Source: an uncultured Ruminococcus sp. (GTDB lineage Bacteria; Bacillota_A; Clostridia; Oscillospirales; Ruminococcaceae). Taken from it: a DNA stretch of 5,465 nt. The notes under the pieces were generated by a model that did not search any database, was not told the DNA's origin, and worked only from the letters and a program-made list of their open reading frames with translations. The stretch lies in NCBI GenBank assembly GCA_946629405.1, contig CAMOXW010000116.1:1-5465 (forward strand). Direction: 5' to 3'. Shown in pieces: positions 5,071 to 5,465 of the stretch (position 1 is its first letter; every line of letters starts with the position of its first letter). The translations under genes and the position numbers were made by a program.

Positions 5071-5106
5071 AAAAGCTCCCTGAAGATTTGCTTCAGGGAG
5101 CTTTTT
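5071..5106. terminator. Bidirectional intrinsic terminator between the STAS gene and queF
   Basis: A perfect 15-base-pair inverted repeat (5071-5085 with 5091-5105, core AGCTCCCTGAAG/CTTCAGGGAGCT) encloses an ATTTG loop. The plus-strand transcript ends in five T residues and the minus-strand transcript in TTTTCTTT, so it can serve both convergent genes. It begins 48 bases after the STAS stop and lies about 50 bases beyond the queF stop. Confidence 0.93.
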
Positions 5107-5158
5107 CTGCAATATTATCCGAAGCCGTATACGGATTCCGGAAGTGTTTGAGCATTTT

Positions 5159-5465
5159 TCAGCGGTTGTTGACGGTCTCGGGGTAGAGGTCGTGGTGTGC
5201 AAGCCTGTCCCATGCGAGTTGTTCCCATTTTGTACCGGGCTGACCGTAATTGCAGTAAGGGTCAATGGATATTCCGCCGCGAGGGAGGAATTTTCCCCAT
5301 ACCTCGATATATTTAGGCTCCATGAGCTTGATGAGATCCTTCATGATTATATTGACGCAGTCCTCATGGAAGTCGCCGTGGTTGCGGAAGCTGAAAAGAT
5401 AGAGCTTCAGCGATTTGCTCTCGACCATTCTTTCAGCCGGGACATATGATATATAAATCGTTGCG
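5159..5465 (-). CDS. queF: NADPH-dependent 7-cyano-7-deazaguanine reductase QueF, 5' part missing
   Basis: QueF reduces the nitrile of preQ0 to the aminomethyl group of preQ1 with NADPH, a step in making the tRNA nucleoside queuosine, in the cytoplasm. The frame is open to the window edge, and the visible 101 residues correspond to the part of the short (Bacillus-type) enzyme from about Ala64 of B. subtilis QueF. They start [13 protein letters not shown], followed by the defining QueF motif [10 protein letters not shown], the substrate-binding HED (His and Glu, B. subtilis 96-97), [14 protein letters not shown], and the [11 protein letters not shown] end. The nucleophilic cysteine and its aspartate lie just outside the window, so activity cannot be judged. 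The gene is convergent with the STAS gene. Other queuosine genes and any preQ1 riboswitch would lie beyond the right edge. Confidence 0.96.
   Translation of the reverse strand, partial: ATIYISYVPAERMVESKSLKLYLFSFRNHGDFHEDCVNIIMKDLIKLMEPKYIEVWGKFLPRGGISIDPYCNYGQPGTKWEQLAWDRLAHHDLYPETVNNR

Noticed and set aside
5125..5134. Palindrome CCGTATACGG between the shared terminator and queF
   Set aside because: It is a single short palindrome downstream of both convergent genes with no repeat partner or promoter nearby, so no role can be supported.

Overview
The window looks like a chromosomal piece from a low-to-mid GC Firmicute, most likely a Clostridia member of the Ruminococcaceae/Oscillospiraceae type. 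The evidence is the consensus sigma-A promoters with 17-base spacers, strong purine-rich Shine-Dalgarno sites, a QueF close to the Bacillus short form, a BcrA/BcrB-type ABC exporter with an OmpR-type regulator, and a dockerin-like gene remnant. The genus assignment is inference.

Left part (1-2642, minus strand). This is a two-component-controlled ABC exporter unit. It is read in the order response regulator, ABC ATPase, ABC-2 permease, then a further gene whose ATG and Shine-Dalgarno site sit exactly at the window edge (probably the sensor kinase, not visible). The regulator has its own consensus promoter. A second, activator-type promoter with three TGACC direct repeats one helical turn apart lies between the regulator gene and the ATPase gene. 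This suggests a constitutive regulator that switches on the pump.

Middle part (2637-3845, minus strand). This is a monocistronic 3-dehydroquinate synthase gene (aroB-like) with a consensus promoter and a strong intrinsic terminator. The terminator's U-run ends only 4 bases before the -35 box of the regulator promoter. Several normally conserved active-site positions of the enzyme are changed.

3868-4429. This stretch holds no intact gene. It contains a short frameshifted remnant on the minus strand whose C-terminal half resembles a dockerin repeat, a hairpin just after its stop codon, and about 280 bases of AT-rich DNA in which I see no gene.

Right part (4430-5465). A near-consensus plus-strand promoter drives a leader of about 260 bases with several strong, partly mutually exclusive helices, followed by a small STAS-domain protein (anti-anti-sigma type). 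This leader is the best candidate for an undescribed element: a possible cis-regulatory RNA or riboswitch-like attenuator, or a stand-alone small RNA. The STAS gene ends at a bidirectional terminator shared with a convergent queF (queuosine pathway), which runs off the right edge and lacks its first 63 or so codons.
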